A stretch of DNA of 64,000 nucleotides from Desulfovibrio sp. (GCA_031287575.1 JAITSV010000080.1:1-64000), one strand, 5' to 3'. Numbered from the stretch's first letter, positions 16,839-29,564 are shown. Numbers and translations: made by a program. The notes: generated by a model not told the origin, from the letters alone.

Positions 16839-17237
16839 ATGTCCGGTTTCCCGATTGGTTTGCTGCTCGCCCCAGTGTCCAACATGTTGACCGACCTGTT
16901 GACCGGCGTGCCGCCCGGCCTCGCCGCGCGCATGGCCGAGGCCGCCCCGGCCATCGGTTCCGGCGGTGCGGCCCCCGCCCCCGATCCCGCCGCCGTGGCG
17001 GATCTGCTGCGGCCCTTGCTGCACATGCTGTCCACCGACGCGCCCTCCGCCCCGGCCACGCCGTGGCTGTTCGCCGCATGCCTGGCGGCGGGCGCCGCGT
17101 GGCTCATGGCGGGAACCATCCGCCGGCGGCACCATGGCACGCCCACACGGGATCACCGCCCCCCTTGTCCCCCGTTCACCACGGGCCACCCTCCACCCAA
17201 CCGCCAGAAGCAATCCCTGCCTCCCCGTGCGGCCTGA
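16839..17237 (+). CDS. Hypothetical small protein with one hydrophobic segment
   Basis: A 132-residue frame with ATG at 16839 and a weak G-rich stretch five bases upstream. It begins with a moderately hydrophobic segment (FPIGLLLAPVSNML). It has a clearer membrane-like helix at about 93-110 (PWLFAACLAAGAAWLMAG), followed by Arg/His and a Pro-rich tail. I recognise no family. It is the only frame with plausible composition in the otherwise empty stretch 16603-17536. High-GC DNA gives many spurious frames, so this may not be a gene. Nothing else is visible in that stretch apart from hairpins at its ends. Confidence 0.3.
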   Translation: MSGFPIGLLLAPVSNMLTDLLTGVPPGLAARMAEAAPAIGSGGAAPAPDPAAVADLLRPLLHMLSTDAPSAPATPWLFAACLAAGAAWLMAGTIRRRHHGTPTRDHRPPCPPFTTGHPPPNRQKQSLPPRAA

Positions 17238-17432
17238 CACCCGCCCGTGTCGCATGAGGCCTCCCGAGGCATGGGGGAGCCCGCCGTCCCGCATGGGGAT
17301 GCGGACGCGGACATACCTCATGGCCCGCCCGACGCGGCGCAGGCCAGAATTATCATGGGTGACAGCGGCTCGCGTGCCCTCCGTGGCGGCCGCTGCCGCA
17401 ATGGCGGAAAGACCGGGACGCCGGAAACACGA

Positions 17433-17459
17433 CGGCCCGTGGCGTGAAACCACGGGCCG
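17433..17459 (-). terminator. Hairpin after the thioesterase gene
   Basis: CGGCCCGTGG pairs perfectly with CCACGGGCCG around a seven-base loop, about 80 bases beyond the thioesterase stop. The T-run on the minus strand is weak (CGTGTTTCC). Confidence 0.55.
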
Positions 17460-17536
17460 AATGGTACGATGCGCGGCGAACAGGTCGCCAGGGGCAGGGG
17501 AAGGCAAGGCCAGCCCCTCGGTCTGCGTGCCGCCCG

Positions 17537-18064
17537 TCAGTAGTAGTGTTCCACCTCTTCCACGGTGGCCGTGGCCAGCGCTTCCTGCGCGGCCTTTTCG
17601 CGCTTGCGCTCGTCGCGCCGCTGCTCGCGGCGGCGCTGCGCCTCGCGGTTGCGGCGGTGCTGGGCGGGGGTTTCCAGCAGCAGTTCCGGCACGGGCACGG
17701 GCTTGCGGTCCGGCCCCATGGACACGAAGGTCAGGTAGGCGGATGCGGCGTGGCGCGATTCGCCGGTGAGCAGGTTTTCCGCCTCCACCCGCACGCCCAC
17801 TTCCAGCGAGGTGCCCCCCGCAAGGTTCACGCTGGCCCTCAACTGCATCAGTTCGCCCACGTGCACCGGCGCGCGAAAGTCCATGCGGTCGATGGAGGCC
17901 GTCACCACGGCGGTGCGGCAGTGGCGCATGGCGGCCACGGCCCCGGCCAGGTCGATGTGCTTCAGGATGACCCCGCCGTGCACGTTGCCAGCCGGGTTGG
18001 CATCCTCTGGCAGGGGGCGGTGGGTCATCACCACTTCACTGTCTTGCACGCGCTTGGCGCTCAT
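17537..18064 (-). CDS. Acyl-CoA thioesterase (hot-dog fold, YciA type)
   Basis: A 175-residue hydrolase of acyl-CoA thioesters. The hot-dog signature NPAGNVHGGVILKHID lies near 23-38, with the helix and Asp expected of the YciA/BFIT group, and DRMDFRAPVHVGE continues the core. The last 45 residues are a highly charged Arg/Glu/Lys tail (RREQRRDERKREK) beyond the usual fold, perhaps for oligomer or nucleic-acid contact. Start ATG 18064 precedes the conserved core by only about 20 residues. It lies about 75 bases downstream of the Kdo isomerase gene on the same strand and may share its transcript. The physiological substrate is not predictable. Confidence 0.85.
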   Translation of the reverse strand: MSAKRVQDSEVVMTHRPLPEDANPAGNVHGGVILKHIDLAGAVAAMRHCRTAVVTASIDRMDFRAPVHVGELMQLRASVNLAGGTSLEVGVRVEAENLLTGESRHAASAYLTFVSMGPDRKPVPVPELLLETPAQHRRNREAQRRREQRRDERKREKAAQEALATATVEEVEHYY

Positions 18065-18139
18065 GCGGCTGGCTCCGGGCGGTGTTGGGGTGACGAAACG
18101 CGGGGTGCGGAAACGTACGATGCGGGGTACGCGCCGGGC

Positions 18140-19141
18140 CTACCCGGCAAAGCTCACGCCGCCCTTGCCCAGCAGGTCGTGCAGGTGGATGAGGCCCAGC
18201 AGGCGGTGCGCATCGTCCACGATGGGCAGCACGGTGATGGCCTTCTGCTCCATGATGTCCAGCAGTTCCGCCACCGATTGATCACTGCGGGCGCTGCGCG
18301 GATTGCGGGTCATGATGGCCGTCACCGGGGTGCGCGGGGCATAGTCGCCCTTGATCACCGCGCGGCGCACGTCGCCGTCGGTCAGGATGCCCATCAGCCT
18401 GCCGCTGCCGTCCACCACGGCCACCGCGCCAAAGCCGCCCTTGTCCAGCACGCGCACGGCCTCTTCCTGGCCCACGTCGTCCTGTGTGACCGGAATGCCG
18501 GTGGTGTGCATCAGTTCCTGCACGCGCAGGCGCAGGCGCTGCCCCAGCGAACCGCCGGGGTGGTAGCGCAGAAAGTCATTTTCAGTGAACGATTTCCAGT
18601 GGATAAGGCACACCGCAAGGGCGTCGCCCAGGGCCAGCACCGCCGTGGTGGAGGCCGTGGGGGCCAGGTTGTGGGGGCACGCCTCGCGCGGGACGCCGGA
18701 ATCCAGCACCACGTCGGCGGCGCGGCCCAGGGTGGATTGCGTCGTGCCGGTCATGGCGATGATGGCCGTGCCGATGGCCCGCAGACTGGGCAGGATGGCG
18801 TTCAGTTCGTCCGTCTCGCCGGAATTGGAGATGGCGATGACCACGTCCTCCGCCCGCAGGCTGCCCATGTCGCCATGCGCGCCTTCCACCGGGTGCAGGA
18901 AGAACGCCGGGGTGCCGGTGGATGACAGGGTGGCCGCCAGCTTGCGGCCCACCAGGCCCGACTTGCCGAGCCCGGTGACCACCACGCGGCCCCGGCAGCC
19001 CGCCAGCAACGCCAAGGCCGCCTCGAACGAGGGGCCAAGCCTGTCGCGTACCGCCGTCAGGCCCTCTATTTCGATATCGAGCACGTCGCGCCCGAGGGGA
19101 ATCCAGTCGGTGCGGCGTTCGCCGCAGGTGCACTCGCTCAT
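18140..19141 (-). CDS. kdsD: Arabinose-5-phosphate isomerase (KpsF/GutQ family)
   Basis: Interconverts ribulose-5-phosphate and arabinose-5-phosphate, the first step toward Kdo for lipopolysaccharide. The protein has 333 residues: an N-terminal SIS sugar-isomerase domain (VTGLGKSGLVGRKLA; ISNSGETDEL; CPHNLAPTASTT) followed by two CBS domains (MHTTGIPV... and IMTRNPRS...). The start ATG 19141 (MSECTCGERR) is chosen because longer frames run into the repeat-rich leader. Three Cys/His near the N-terminus are unusual. A Kdo transferase gene lies at 61917 in this window, consistent with a complete Kdo pathway. The region upstream (19142-19512) holds only repeats. Confidence 0.92.
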   Translation of the reverse strand: MSECTCGERRTDWIPLGRDVLDIEIEGLTAVRDRLGPSFEAALALLAGCRGRVVVTGLGKSGLVGRKLAATLSSTGTPAFFLHPVEGAHGDMGSLRAEDVVIAISNSGETDELNAILPSLRAIGTAIIAMTGTTQSTLGRAADVVLDSGVPREACPHNLAPTASTTAVLALGDALAVCLIHWKSFTENDFLRYHPGGSLGQRLRLRVQELMHTTGIPVTQDDVGQEEAVRVLDKGGFGAVAVVDGSGRLMGILTDGDVRRAVIKGDYAPRTPVTAIMTRNPRSARSDQSVAELLDIMEQKAITVLPIVDDAHRLLGLIHLHDLLGKGGVSFAG

Positions 19142-19154
19142 GCCGTGGAAATCC

Positions 19155-19265
19155 TGTGGATGTTGCGGATATGACCGGACGGACCGGATATGTCCGGATG
19201 TAGCCGGACGGGCCGGATGTAGCCGGACGAGTCGGACATTGCCGAATATGGCCGGACGGGCCGCG
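19155..19265. repeat. Degenerate direct repeats upstream of kdsD
   Basis: Several imperfect units built on CCGGATGTAGCCGGACG recur with a spacing of about 17-20 bases. Closest copies are around 19195-19212 and 19213-19230, with weaker ones either side. They lie in the kdsD leader and show no spacer structure of a CRISPR array. Confidence 0.7.
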
Positions 19266-19464
19266 CCGGGCGCGGCGTCCTTCTCTTCCCCCGAAACGCG
19301 GGGCGGGTCAACAGGTACCCTGAAAACACACAGGCAGGCCCAACCTCCCCCCACCCTTGCGTTTACGCCATAGTGCGTGCAAAACTTCCACCACGGGCAG
19401 CCTTGGCCATTTCCCCTGCCCGCGCACCGGCGCAGCGCACCGCGCTGCACTCTCCGGCATATCC

Positions 19465-19491
19465 GGCGCAACAGGCGCAACAGGCGCAACG
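19465..19491. repeat. 9-bp tandem repeat between kdsD and the methyltransferase gene
   Basis: GGCGCAACA occurs three times in tandem (last unit ending ACG). This matches the 9-bp period seen inside several genes of the window, but here the copies are non-coding. Confidence 0.85.
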
Positions 19492-19512
19492 GCCCCAAAC
19501 GAGGAATCCACG

Positions 19513-20271
19513 ATGACCATGGATGCGATCATTGAAGACTATTACAAGCTGTACGAAGGCGACAAGACCGCCGTGGCAAAGCCCGCCATGTACTTCGAAC
19601 TGTACAGGAAGTATTTCGCGGAACTGTTCGACCGGGAAATCGTGATCCTCGAACTGGGCATTTTCGACGGGCATTCGCTGGAGACGTTTTCGCGCATGTT
19701 CCCCAAGGCCAGGGTGATCGGCGTGGACATGGCCCGGTGCGAAAGAAGCTTCTCCAGCGATCGCGTGCGCATGTACCAGGGCCTTCAGGACGACCCGGCC
19801 TTGTTCCAGCGCATCATGACGGAAAACGGCGTACACCGGTTCGACATCATCATCGACGACTGCTCGCACGTGGGCAGCCTGACCCTGAACAGCTTCAAGA
19901 TACTGTACCCGCACCTGGCACCGGGCGGGCTGTACGTCATCGAAGACTGGGGCACCGGGTATTTCCCCAAGTATGCCGGGGGGACGGCGTTCAACCACCG
20001 CAACCACCTCGTGTGCAGGCAGCGCATTCCGCAACCGGTGCTTGCCCTGGCCAACAGGATCCTGGGCAGGATTCCCATGAAGCTCAAGGCGTGGCGTGAA
20101 TGGTTTCCAAGCCACCTCTACGGCATTCCGGGGATGATCAAGCAACTGGTGGACGAAGTGGCCATGCCGGACATAACCGGCCACCTTGGTACGGGCGGCA
20201 ACGTGGCCTCCCGGTTGGACTACCTGCACGTCTACAACGGCATCACCTTCATGCAAAAGCCCGCCGCCTGA
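19513..20271 (+). CDS. Class I SAM-dependent methyltransferase
   Basis: A 252-residue methyltransferase. The SAM-binding glycine loop ILELGIFDGHSLETF lies at 45-59, VIGVDMA at 68-74 and FDIIIDDCSHV at 110-120; the last is the metal- or substrate-binding IDD segment of CmcI/macrocin-type O-methyltransferases. LAPGGLYVIEDWG follows. I chose ATG 19513, which has GAGGA about seven bases upstream; ATG 19519 is an alternative. The protein is less GC-biased in its residues than its neighbours and its gene stands alone between two terminating structures. A surface-sugar or small-molecule O-methyltransferase is plausible; the substrate is unknown. Confidence 0.8.
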   Translation: MTMDAIIEDYYKLYEGDKTAVAKPAMYFELYRKYFAELFDREIVILELGIFDGHSLETFSRMFPKARVIGVDMARCERSFSSDRVRMYQGLQDDPALFQRIMTENGVHRFDIIIDDCSHVGSLTLNSFKILYPHLAPGGLYVIEDWGTGYFPKYAGGTAFNHRNHLVCRQRIPQPVLALANRILGRIPMKLKAWREWFPSHLYGIPGMIKQLVDEVAMPDITGHLGTGGNVASRLDYLHVYNGITFMQKPAA

Positions 20272-20304
20272 CACCACCAGCAGGCGGCGCGAACGGACAC
20301 GACA

Positions 20305-20332
20305 ACAAAGGGGGCCTTGCGGCCCCCTTTGT
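20305..20332. terminator. Bidirectional terminator between the methyltransferase gene and purF
   Basis: ACAAAGGGGGCC pairs perfectly with GGCCCCCTTTGT around TTGC. It lies between convergent genes and gives a short T-rich run on either strand. Confidence 0.85.
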
Positions 20333-20394
20333 CATGCAGGATTTTCGTGGTCACGCGCGGCCCTGGCCGCACGTGCACGTTCCACGCCGTCCGC

Positions 20395-21798
20395 CTAATC
20401 GCTCACTTCCAGGCACGCCCTGCTGCACCCGCCGCCCGCGCAGGGGATGGGATAGTCGCCGGTGAAGCAGGCCAGGCAGTAGTTTTCGGGGTGCGACACG
20501 GAACGCAGCAGACCGTCGATGGACAGGTAGTGCAGCGAATCCAGCCCGATGAAGCGCTCGATCTCGGAAATGGAATGATTGGCCGCGATCAGTTCGCCCT
20601 TGGACGAAAAGTCGATGCCGTAGAAGCACGGGTGCTTGATGGGCGGGCAGCTGACGCGGAAGTGCACTTCCTTGGCGCCCAGTTCGCGCAGCTTCTTCAC
20701 GCGGGTGCGGATGGTGGTGCCGCGCACGATGGAATCGTCCACGATGCAGATGCGCTTGCCCCGGATCATGCTCTTGACCGGGTTGATCTTCACCTGCACG
20801 CCGAAGTCGCGCATGTCCTGCGAGGGCTGGATGAACGTGCGGCCCACGTAGTGGTTGCGGATCATGGCGTGCTCGTACGGCAGGCCCGACTGCTGGGCAA
20901 AGCCCACCGCACAGTAGATGCCCGAATCCGGGAAGGGCATGATGAAGTCCACGTCCGGGGCCGATTCCAGAGCCAGCTGACGCCCCATCTCCTTGCGGCA
21001 CTGGTACACGTCCTCGCCGAACACGATGGAATCGGGCCGGGCGAAGTAGACCAGTTCGAAGATGCACTGGCGCGTGGGCGGCTTCTTGTCCTCGTCCACC
21101 AGGCTGTAGCTTTTCACGCTGTTGCCTTCGATGACCAGCATTTCGCCGGGGTCCAGCGGGCGGATGAATTCCGCCTCCATCAGGTCGAAGGCGCAGGTTT
21201 CGGATGCCAGCACCGGCGAACCGGCCAGACGGCCAAGCGCCAGCGGGCGCATGCCGTGCGGGTCGCGCATGGCGATGAGCTTGTCGTTGGCGAGAATGAT
21301 CAGCGAATACGCGCCCTGCACCCGCTTGCACGCGGCCATGACGGCTTCCTCGAAGGTCTTGCCGTTCATGTTGTGCGCGATGAGGTGCACGAACACCTCG
21401 CTGTCGATGGAGGTCTGGAAGATGGACCCCTTCCGCTCCAGTTCGTCGCGCAGTTCCACCGTGTTGGTCAGGTTCCCGTTGTGCGCGATGGCGATTTCCA
21501 TCCCCTTGAAGCGCACCAGGAACGGCTGGGCATTGCGGATGAGCGAGGCCCCGGTGGTGGAATAGCGGATGTGGCCGACGGCGATGTTGCCCTTCAGCTC
21601 CTTGCCCAGGTGCCGTTCGTTGAACACGTCGGGCACCAGGCCCATGCCCCGGTGTTCGCGCAGCTTCTGGCCGTCCCAGGTGACGATGCCCGCGCTTTCC
21701 TGCCCGCGATGTTGCAGGGCGTACAGGCCGAAGTATGCCATGCGCGCCGCTTCGACGTGGTTGTAGATGCCGAAGATGCCGCAGTAATGCTTGATCAT
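20395..21798 (-). CDS. purF: Amidophosphoribosyltransferase
   Basis: Catalyses the first committed step of purine synthesis, transferring glutamine ammonia to PRPP. The 467-residue protein starts MIKHYCGIFGI, so the nucleophile Cys6 is exposed after removal of a short propeptide. The PRPP loop VDDSIVRGTT lies near 345-360. The C-terminal YCLACFTGDYPIPC and nearby cysteines match the Bacillus-type enzyme that carries a [4Fe-4S] cluster, which suits an anaerobe. It follows carB on the same strand after 181 bases, and the two may share a transcript. A strong hairpin lies beyond the stop. Confidence 0.95.
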   Translation of the reverse strand: MIKHYCGIFGIYNHVEAARMAYFGLYALQHRGQESAGIVTWDGQKLREHRGMGLVPDVFNERHLGKELKGNIAVGHIRYSTTGASLIRNAQPFLVRFKGMEIAIAHNGNLTNTVELRDELERKGSIFQTSIDSEVFVHLIAHNMNGKTFEEAVMAACKRVQGAYSLIILANDKLIAMRDPHGMRPLALGRLAGSPVLASETCAFDLMEAEFIRPLDPGEMLVIEGNSVKSYSLVDEDKKPPTRQCIFELVYFARPDSIVFGEDVYQCRKEMGRQLALESAPDVDFIMPFPDSGIYCAVGFAQQSGLPYEHAMIRNHYVGRTFIQPSQDMRDFGVQVKINPVKSMIRGKRICIVDDSIVRGTTIRTRVKKLRELGAKEVHFRVSCPPIKHPCFYGIDFSSKGELIAANHSISEIERFIGLDSLHYLSIDGLLRSVSHPENYCLACFTGDYPIPCAGGGCSRACLEVSD

Positions 21799-21979
21799 GC
21801 TCTACCTCGATGCAGACGGTCCGTTACGCGCCCATTGTGGTCATGTCGTGCGCCAGTCATGCGCCAGCCGCTCGTCAACGCTCGTCTGGCCTCGCCTGGC
21901 GTTCGCCCGGCGTTCGCCACAGTGCGCGTGGCCCCAAAGCGCAGGACCGGGCCTGAGGCCCGGTCCCGTTGTCGGTCTT

Positions 21980-25216
<3,237 letters not shown>

Positions 25217-25830
25217 TGGACTCTGTCTGGTAACAGGGTTGCCCCGCAGGGGCGGGAAAGAAGAGGGCTGCCGGGTCAAAGGCGGGAGGAGTGTGCGGGG
25301 CGTTCCGGCGCGGCGAGGCGCGGGGGAACGGCCATCCACCCGCGATTGTTACGGAACACGCAAGAATGAACCCACGCGCCGTCAGCAATCCGGCTCTTAT
25401 ATCGCGCGCCCCCGCGCTTGGCAAGACGCGCACGGGGCGGCGGAAGGGCCGGGCCCCCTGTTTTTGACATTGATGGGAAAGTACGGGGCAGAAAATTCCG
25501 CTACCGCAAGCGGGCACTCCGCCCTGACGGCAGTGCGCGCCCCGGCATGCCGCAGCAACAGCGCCCGCGCCCCCGCCCGGCACGCGCCACCCGCCAGACT
25601 CCGCGCCATGCGCCGTCGCGCGCCGCCCCTTGCGCCCCACCGCCCGCTGATGCTACCGCATTGCCTTCACCACGCCCCGGCCAGCCCCGCCTGGCCAGCC
25701 CCGGCGGGTGATTTCCGAATTTTGTCATGTGGATCCCGGCACCCGGATGGCGCCGCCCGGCTCCACACCGTGCCAACGGGCCTGCACGCGGACGGCGGCA
25801 TTGCCGCCAAGCAACACGAGGGACAGGAAC
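25217..25830. other. Intergenic region between divergent carB and hisH
   Basis: About 610 bases with no gene I can support. Several frames cross it on both strands, but their Pro/Arg-rich products look like high-GC shadows. It must hold the promoters for carB (leftward) and hisH (rightward). I see no clear operator or attenuator. Confidence 0.5.
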
Positions 25831-26469
25831 ATGCTCGCGATCCTCGACTACAAGGCAGGCAACCAGACCAGCGTGCGCCGTGCGCTGGACCACCTGGGCA
25901 TTCCCTGCGTCATCACGGCGGATCCGGCAGTCATCGCCGGGGCGCACGGGGTGATCTTTCCGGGGGTGGGCGCGGCCGGGCAGGCCATGAACGAACTGCT
26001 CACCACCGGACTCGACAAGGTGCTGAAGGACCAGGTGCAGGCGGGCAAGCCGCTGCTGGGCATCTGCGTGGGCTGCCAGATCATGCTGGACTACAGCCAG
26101 GAAAACGACACCAAGGCCCTTGGCATCGTGCCCGGCGAATGCCGCCTGTTCAACGCCGCCTGGACCGAAGAGGACGGCAGGCCCATCCGCGTGCCGCACA
26201 TGGGCTGGAACCGTATCGTCCAGAAGCGCCCGTGCGAACTGCTGAAGGGCATCGAGCCGGAAGCGGAGTTCTACTTCGTGCACAGCTACTACCCCGCCCC
26301 GCCGGAAAGCTACGTCATCGCCACGTGCACCTACGGCGAGGAATTCTGCGCCATCCACGGCGGCCCCGGCCTGTGGGCCGTGCAGTTCCACCCGGAAAAG
26401 AGCGGTCGGCCCGGCCTTGCCTTGCTGCGCAATTTTTACGCCTACTGCAAGGAGGCCAGCCGTGCTTAG
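25831..26469 (+). CDS. hisH: Imidazole glycerol phosphate synthase, glutaminase subunit
   Basis: The glutaminase half of the HisHF complex in histidine synthesis. Of 212 residues, the nucleophile Cys lies in [10 protein letters not shown] (near 81), and the triad His/Glu is in QFHPEKS near the end. The oxyanion strand [14 protein letters not shown] is visible. The ATG at 25831 follows ACGAGGGACAGGAAC, a reasonable ribosome site. The stop overlaps hisF by eight bases, so the subunits are co-produced. A longer frame extends upstream but has no conserved residues. Confidence 0.94.
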   Translation: MLAILDYKAGNQTSVRRALDHLGIPCVITADPAVIAGAHGVIFPGVGAAGQAMNELLTTGLDKVLKDQVQAGKPLLGICVGCQIMLDYSQENDTKALGIVPGECRLFNAAWTEEDGRPIRVPHMGWNRIVQKRPCELLKGIEPEAEFYFVHSYYPAPPESYVIATCTYGEEFCAIHGGPGLWAVQFHPEKSGRPGLALLRNFYAYCKEASRA

Positions 26470-27241
26470 CAAGCGCATCATCCCCTGCCTGGACGTTCGC
26501 AACGGCAGGCTGACCAAGGGCGTGAAGTTCGAGGGCAACGTGGACATCGGCGACCCGGTGGAAACCGCCCGCCGCTACTACGAGCAGGGCGCCGACGAAA
26601 TCGTGTTCTACGACATCACCGCCTCGCACGAGGACCGGGGCATCTTTCTCGACGTGGTCGAACGGGTGGCCTCGGAAATCTTCATCCCCTTCTCGGTGGG
26701 CGGCGGCATCAACACCGTGGAAGACATGCGGGCCGTGCTGGTGGCCGGGGCGGAAAAGGTGTCGGTGAACTCCGGCGCGGTGAAGAACCCGGACATCATC
26801 AGCCAGGGCGCGGCGGCCTTCGGGTCGCAGGCCATCGTGGTGGGCATGGACGTGAAGCAGGTGGAGAAGTCCGCAACCATCCCCTCCGGCTACGAGATCG
26901 TCATCCACGGTGGCCGCAAGTTCATGGGCATGGATGCCATAGAATGGGCCAAAACCTGCGAGGCGCTGGGCGCCGGTGAGCTGTGCGTCAACTCCATCGA
27001 CGCGGACGGCACCAAGGACGGCTACGAACTGACCCTGACCCGGTTGATTGCCGACGCCGTGACCATCCCGGTCATCGCCTCCGGCGGCGCGGGCAGCCCG
27101 GCGCACATGTACGACGCCATCACCAGGGGCGGCGCCACCGCCGCGCTTATCGCCTCCATCGTGCACTACGGGCAGTACACCATCCCGGACCTGAAGCGGC
27201 AGATTTCGGACATGGGGGCCAAGCTGCGCATGGTCTGGTGA
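26462..27241 (+). CDS. hisF: Imidazole glycerol phosphate synthase, cyclase subunit
   Basis: The cyclase half of the complex, a (beta/alpha)8 barrel of 259 residues. The catalytic pair is visible: the Asp of [10 protein letters not shown] near residue 11 and the Asp of [12 protein letters not shown] near 180. The latter stands further along than in typical HisF because of a loop of roughly 20 residues after VVGMD ([16 protein letters not shown]). The start is GTG 26462, set by AAGGAGG seven bases upstream inside the end of hisH. No other his genes are present, so the pathway is dispersed. A hairpin follows about 50 bases after the stop. Confidence 0.94.
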   Translation: MLSKRIIPCLDVRNGRLTKGVKFEGNVDIGDPVETARRYYEQGADEIVFYDITASHEDRGIFLDVVERVASEIFIPFSVGGGINTVEDMRAVLVAGAEKVSVNSGAVKNPDIISQGAAAFGSQAIVVGMDVKQVEKSATIPSGYEIVIHGGRKFMGMDAIEWAKTCEALGAGELCVNSIDADGTKDGYELTLTRLIADAVTIPVIASGGAGSPAHMYDAITRGGATAALIASIVHYGQYTIPDLKRQISDMGAKLRMVW

Positions 27242-27293
27242 GCCAAACGGGTATTTTGCCCGCTTGGCCGCCTGCTGGAAGACTTCATTCTTG

Positions 27294-27332
27294 CGGGGGA
27301 GGGACCCTTTTGAAAAAGGGTCTCCTCCCCCG
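27294..27332 (+). terminator. Hairpin after hisF
   Basis: A long stem (CGGGGGAGG / CCTCCCCCG continuing through GACCCTTT / AAAGGGTC with one bulge) is followed by CCCCCTCCCCCCAAAACTTTT. The same hairpin-plus-tail pattern occurs in reverse at 58346. Confidence 0.7.
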
Positions 27333-27475
27333 TGCCCCCTCCCCCCAAAACTTTTATTTGTAGTACCTGCTCATCACAAAGAATGGAATTCCCAGAGGCT
27401 ACAGCCGCCACGGCTGGCCGCCCTCCGCCCGCCACGCCGCAACATCCCCGCCGACCCTCATCCGGAGGGCACCCC

Positions 27476-28492
27476 ATGCCTGCCCGTCGCACCAGATTTC
27501 CCTTCCCGCTCCTGCTGCTGGCCGCCCTGCTGGCCGTGGCCGTGGCCTGCCCTGCGCCCGACGCCGCCGCAGGCCCCATCCTCGACAAGCTGCGCGAACG
27601 CCGGGCCGAGCGGTCCGCGTCCGGCAGCACAACACCGGGCAACACCACATCGGGCAATGGCACGACAAACCGGCAGGATGGCGCCGCCGCCCGCCGGGGC
27701 AGCGCCCCGCTCGACCCTGCCACCATCGTGCCCGGCAGCCGCAGACTGTCCGAAGCCTACGGCCCGCACCCCGCCCAGAGCGTGGACGTGTACCTGCCGC
27801 CCAATCCGCAGCACGCCCCCGTCATCGTCATGGTGCACGGCGGCGCGTGGAAGATCGGCGACAAGGCCAACCCCGGGCTGATGGACAACAAGCTGGCCCG
27901 CTGGCTGCCCAAGGGCTTCGTGCTGGTGAGCATCAATTACCGGATGCTTCCCGATGCCATGGCGCTGGAACAGGCCGGGGACGTGGCCGCCGCCGTGCGC
28001 CGCGTGGCCGATGCCGCCCCCGGCTGGGGCGCGGACCCGTCGCGCATCATCCTGATGGGCCATTCGGCGGGGGCGCATCTGGTGGCGCTGGTCTCGTCCA
28101 CGCCGTCGCTGCTCGACCGCCCGGTGGCGGGCACCGTAGTGCTGGATTCCGCGGCCATGGACGTACCCGCCGTCATGCAACACCGCCACCTGGGCTTCTA
28201 CGATGAAGCCTTCGGCAAGAACCCGTCCTACTGGGTAAAGGCCTCGCCCCAACAGCAGTGGACGACCGGCGCCGTGCCCATGCTGCTGGTGTGCTCCACC
28301 AAGCGGGCCGACAAGCCCTGCACGGCGGCAGAGGCCTTTGCCGCAAAGACGGCGCGCGCAGGCCGCACAACGCCCGTGCTGCCCCAGGCGCTTACCCATG
28401 GAGAGATCAACCACCAGTTGGGTCTGCCCGGCGCCTACACCGACGCCGTGGACGGGTTCATCACCGCCCGGCTGAAGGAGGCTGCGCCCTGA
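27476..28492 (+). CDS. Exported alpha/beta hydrolase (carboxylesterase-like)
   Basis: A 338-residue protein of the BD-FAE/esterase-lipase type. The N-terminus MPARRTRFPFPLLLLAALL is a signal peptide, with a probable cleavage after the Ala-rich run near 33; AVAC is a poor lipobox. A Thr/Asn/Gly-rich linker follows. The oxyanion motif HGGAWK lies near 122-127 and the nucleophile elbow GHSAG near 203-207; a late Asp/His pair (THGEINHQLG) should complete the triad. ATG 27476 has CCGGAGGG upstream. It should act in the periplasm on short-chain esters; the substrate is unknown. Confidence 0.82.
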   Translation: MPARRTRFPFPLLLLAALLAVAVACPAPDAAAGPILDKLRERRAERSASGSTTPGNTTSGNGTTNRQDGAAARRGSAPLDPATIVPGSRRLSEAYGPHPAQSVDVYLPPNPQHAPVIVMVHGGAWKIGDKANPGLMDNKLARWLPKGFVLVSINYRMLPDAMALEQAGDVAAAVRRVADAAPGWGADPSRIILMGHSAGAHLVALVSSTPSLLDRPVAGTVVLDSAAMDVPAVMQHRHLGFYDEAFGKNPSYWVKASPQQQWTTGAVPMLLVCSTKRADKPCTAAEAFAAKTARAGRTTPVLPQALTHGEINHQLGLPGAYTDAVDGFITARLKEAAP

Positions 28493-28634
28493 TGGCCTTT
28501 CCGGCCTGACCGACCCACCGCGCCACCCCAAAATTTCCCCAACCCTCACGGTGCCGCCTCACGCCGTGCCACACCCACACCGGCCCTGCCGGGCGGGGCG
28601 AAACGCGCGCCGCAAACAACGTACGAGGTCCCGC

Positions 28635-29312
28635 ATGACCAACCCCTATTACCGCGTCCGCACCACCATCACCCGGCCCGACGCCGCACTGGTGGACGCC
28701 TTCCGTGGCATTCCCGTTTCCAACATCGGCGACGCCATGAACCGCATGGCCTGCATGCATTCCCGCATCCGCCCCATGAACCGCGCCACCCTGCTGGGCA
28801 CCGCGCTGACGGTGCGGGTGCGCGTGGGCGACAACCTGCTGTTCAACAAGGCCATGGACATGGCCCGGCCCGGCGACGTGCTGGTGGTCAACGCCCATGA
28901 CGAGCCGTTCTACTCCATCGTGGGCGGGCAGATGACCACCTGGATGCGGCAGCGCGGCCTGGCCGGGCTGGTGATTGACGGGTGCATCCGCGATGCCGAG
29001 GAAATCGAGGCCATGAACTTTCCGGTGTACGCCACGGGCATTTCGCCCAACGGCCCGATGAAGAACGGCGGGGGCGAGGTGAACTTTCCCATCGCCTGCG
29101 GCGGGCTGGTGGTGACCCCCGGCGACATCGTGGCGGGCGACCGCGACGGCATCGTGGTGGTGCGCCCCGACGACGCCCCGGCGGTGCTGGAAAGGACCCG
29201 CGCCATGGTCGAGAAGGAAACCCGCGTCATGGCCGCCATAGCGGACGGCACCTGGGACCGCACCTGGGTGGACAAGATGCTGCAAGCGCAGGGGTGCGAG
29301 TTCGTGGACTAG
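28635..29312 (+). CDS. RraA-like family protein (HMG/CHA aldolase-like)
   Basis: A 225-residue member of the RraA/demethylmenaquinone-methyltransferase-like fold. The core GLVIDGCIRDAEEIEAM near 115-131 carries the Arg-Asp pair that binds metal and carboxylate in the aldolases of the group, and GGQMTTW and GDGIVVV-type strands flank it. Family members include 4-hydroxy-4-methyl-2-oxoglutarate aldolases and the RNase E inhibitor RraA; the intact Arg-Asp pair favours an aldolase-like enzyme. ATG 28635 is preceded by ACGAGGTC. A perfect terminator follows eight bases after the stop, just before the AT-rich insertion. Confidence 0.8.
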   Translation: MTNPYYRVRTTITRPDAALVDAFRGIPVSNIGDAMNRMACMHSRIRPMNRATLLGTALTVRVRVGDNLLFNKAMDMARPGDVLVVNAHDEPFYSIVGGQMTTWMRQRGLAGLVIDGCIRDAEEIEAMNFPVYATGISPNGPMKNGGGEVNFPIACGGLVVTPGDIVAGDRDGIVVVRPDDAPAVLERTRAMVEKETRVMAAIADGTWDRTWVDKMLQAQGCEFVD

Positions 29313-29320
29313 ATAAAAAC

Positions 29321-29347
29321 GCATGAGGCCGCTACGCGGCCTCATGC
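29321..29347 (+). terminator. Terminator after the RraA-like gene
   Basis: GCATGAGGCCGC pairs perfectly with GCGGCCTCATGC around TAC. It marks the last GC-rich sequence before the AT-rich stretch 29348-31320. Confidence 0.85.
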
Positions 29348-29564
29348 CCCATACATATATAAAACATACTTTAAGAATCCAAGATGCTAGCAACGCCATT
29401 TCTTGAAAAATAGCACAATAAATATCAAACACACTCAATCAAAGTTTACAAAAGTCAACAACATCATATTCCGCGCCATAGAAATATAAATAGACATCAA
29501 CATAATGATTCTGGGTAGACCTCTACAAGCAGATAGCAGAAGATGCGATAACATTGTTTGAAAA

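Noticed and set aside
15172..17079. A minus-strand frame of about 635 codons spanning the synthetase-like gene and the following gap
   Set aside because: It opposes a motif-bearing gene and has His/Gly/Arg-rich shadow composition.
19155..19265. CRISPR-like array
   Set aside because: Units are degenerate, about 17-20 bases apart, with no constant-length unique spacers and no cas genes nearby.
29348..29564. Direct repeats marking the edges of the HEPN insertion
   Set aside because: I compared the AT-rich edges near 29348 and 31320 and found no convincing matching repeat.
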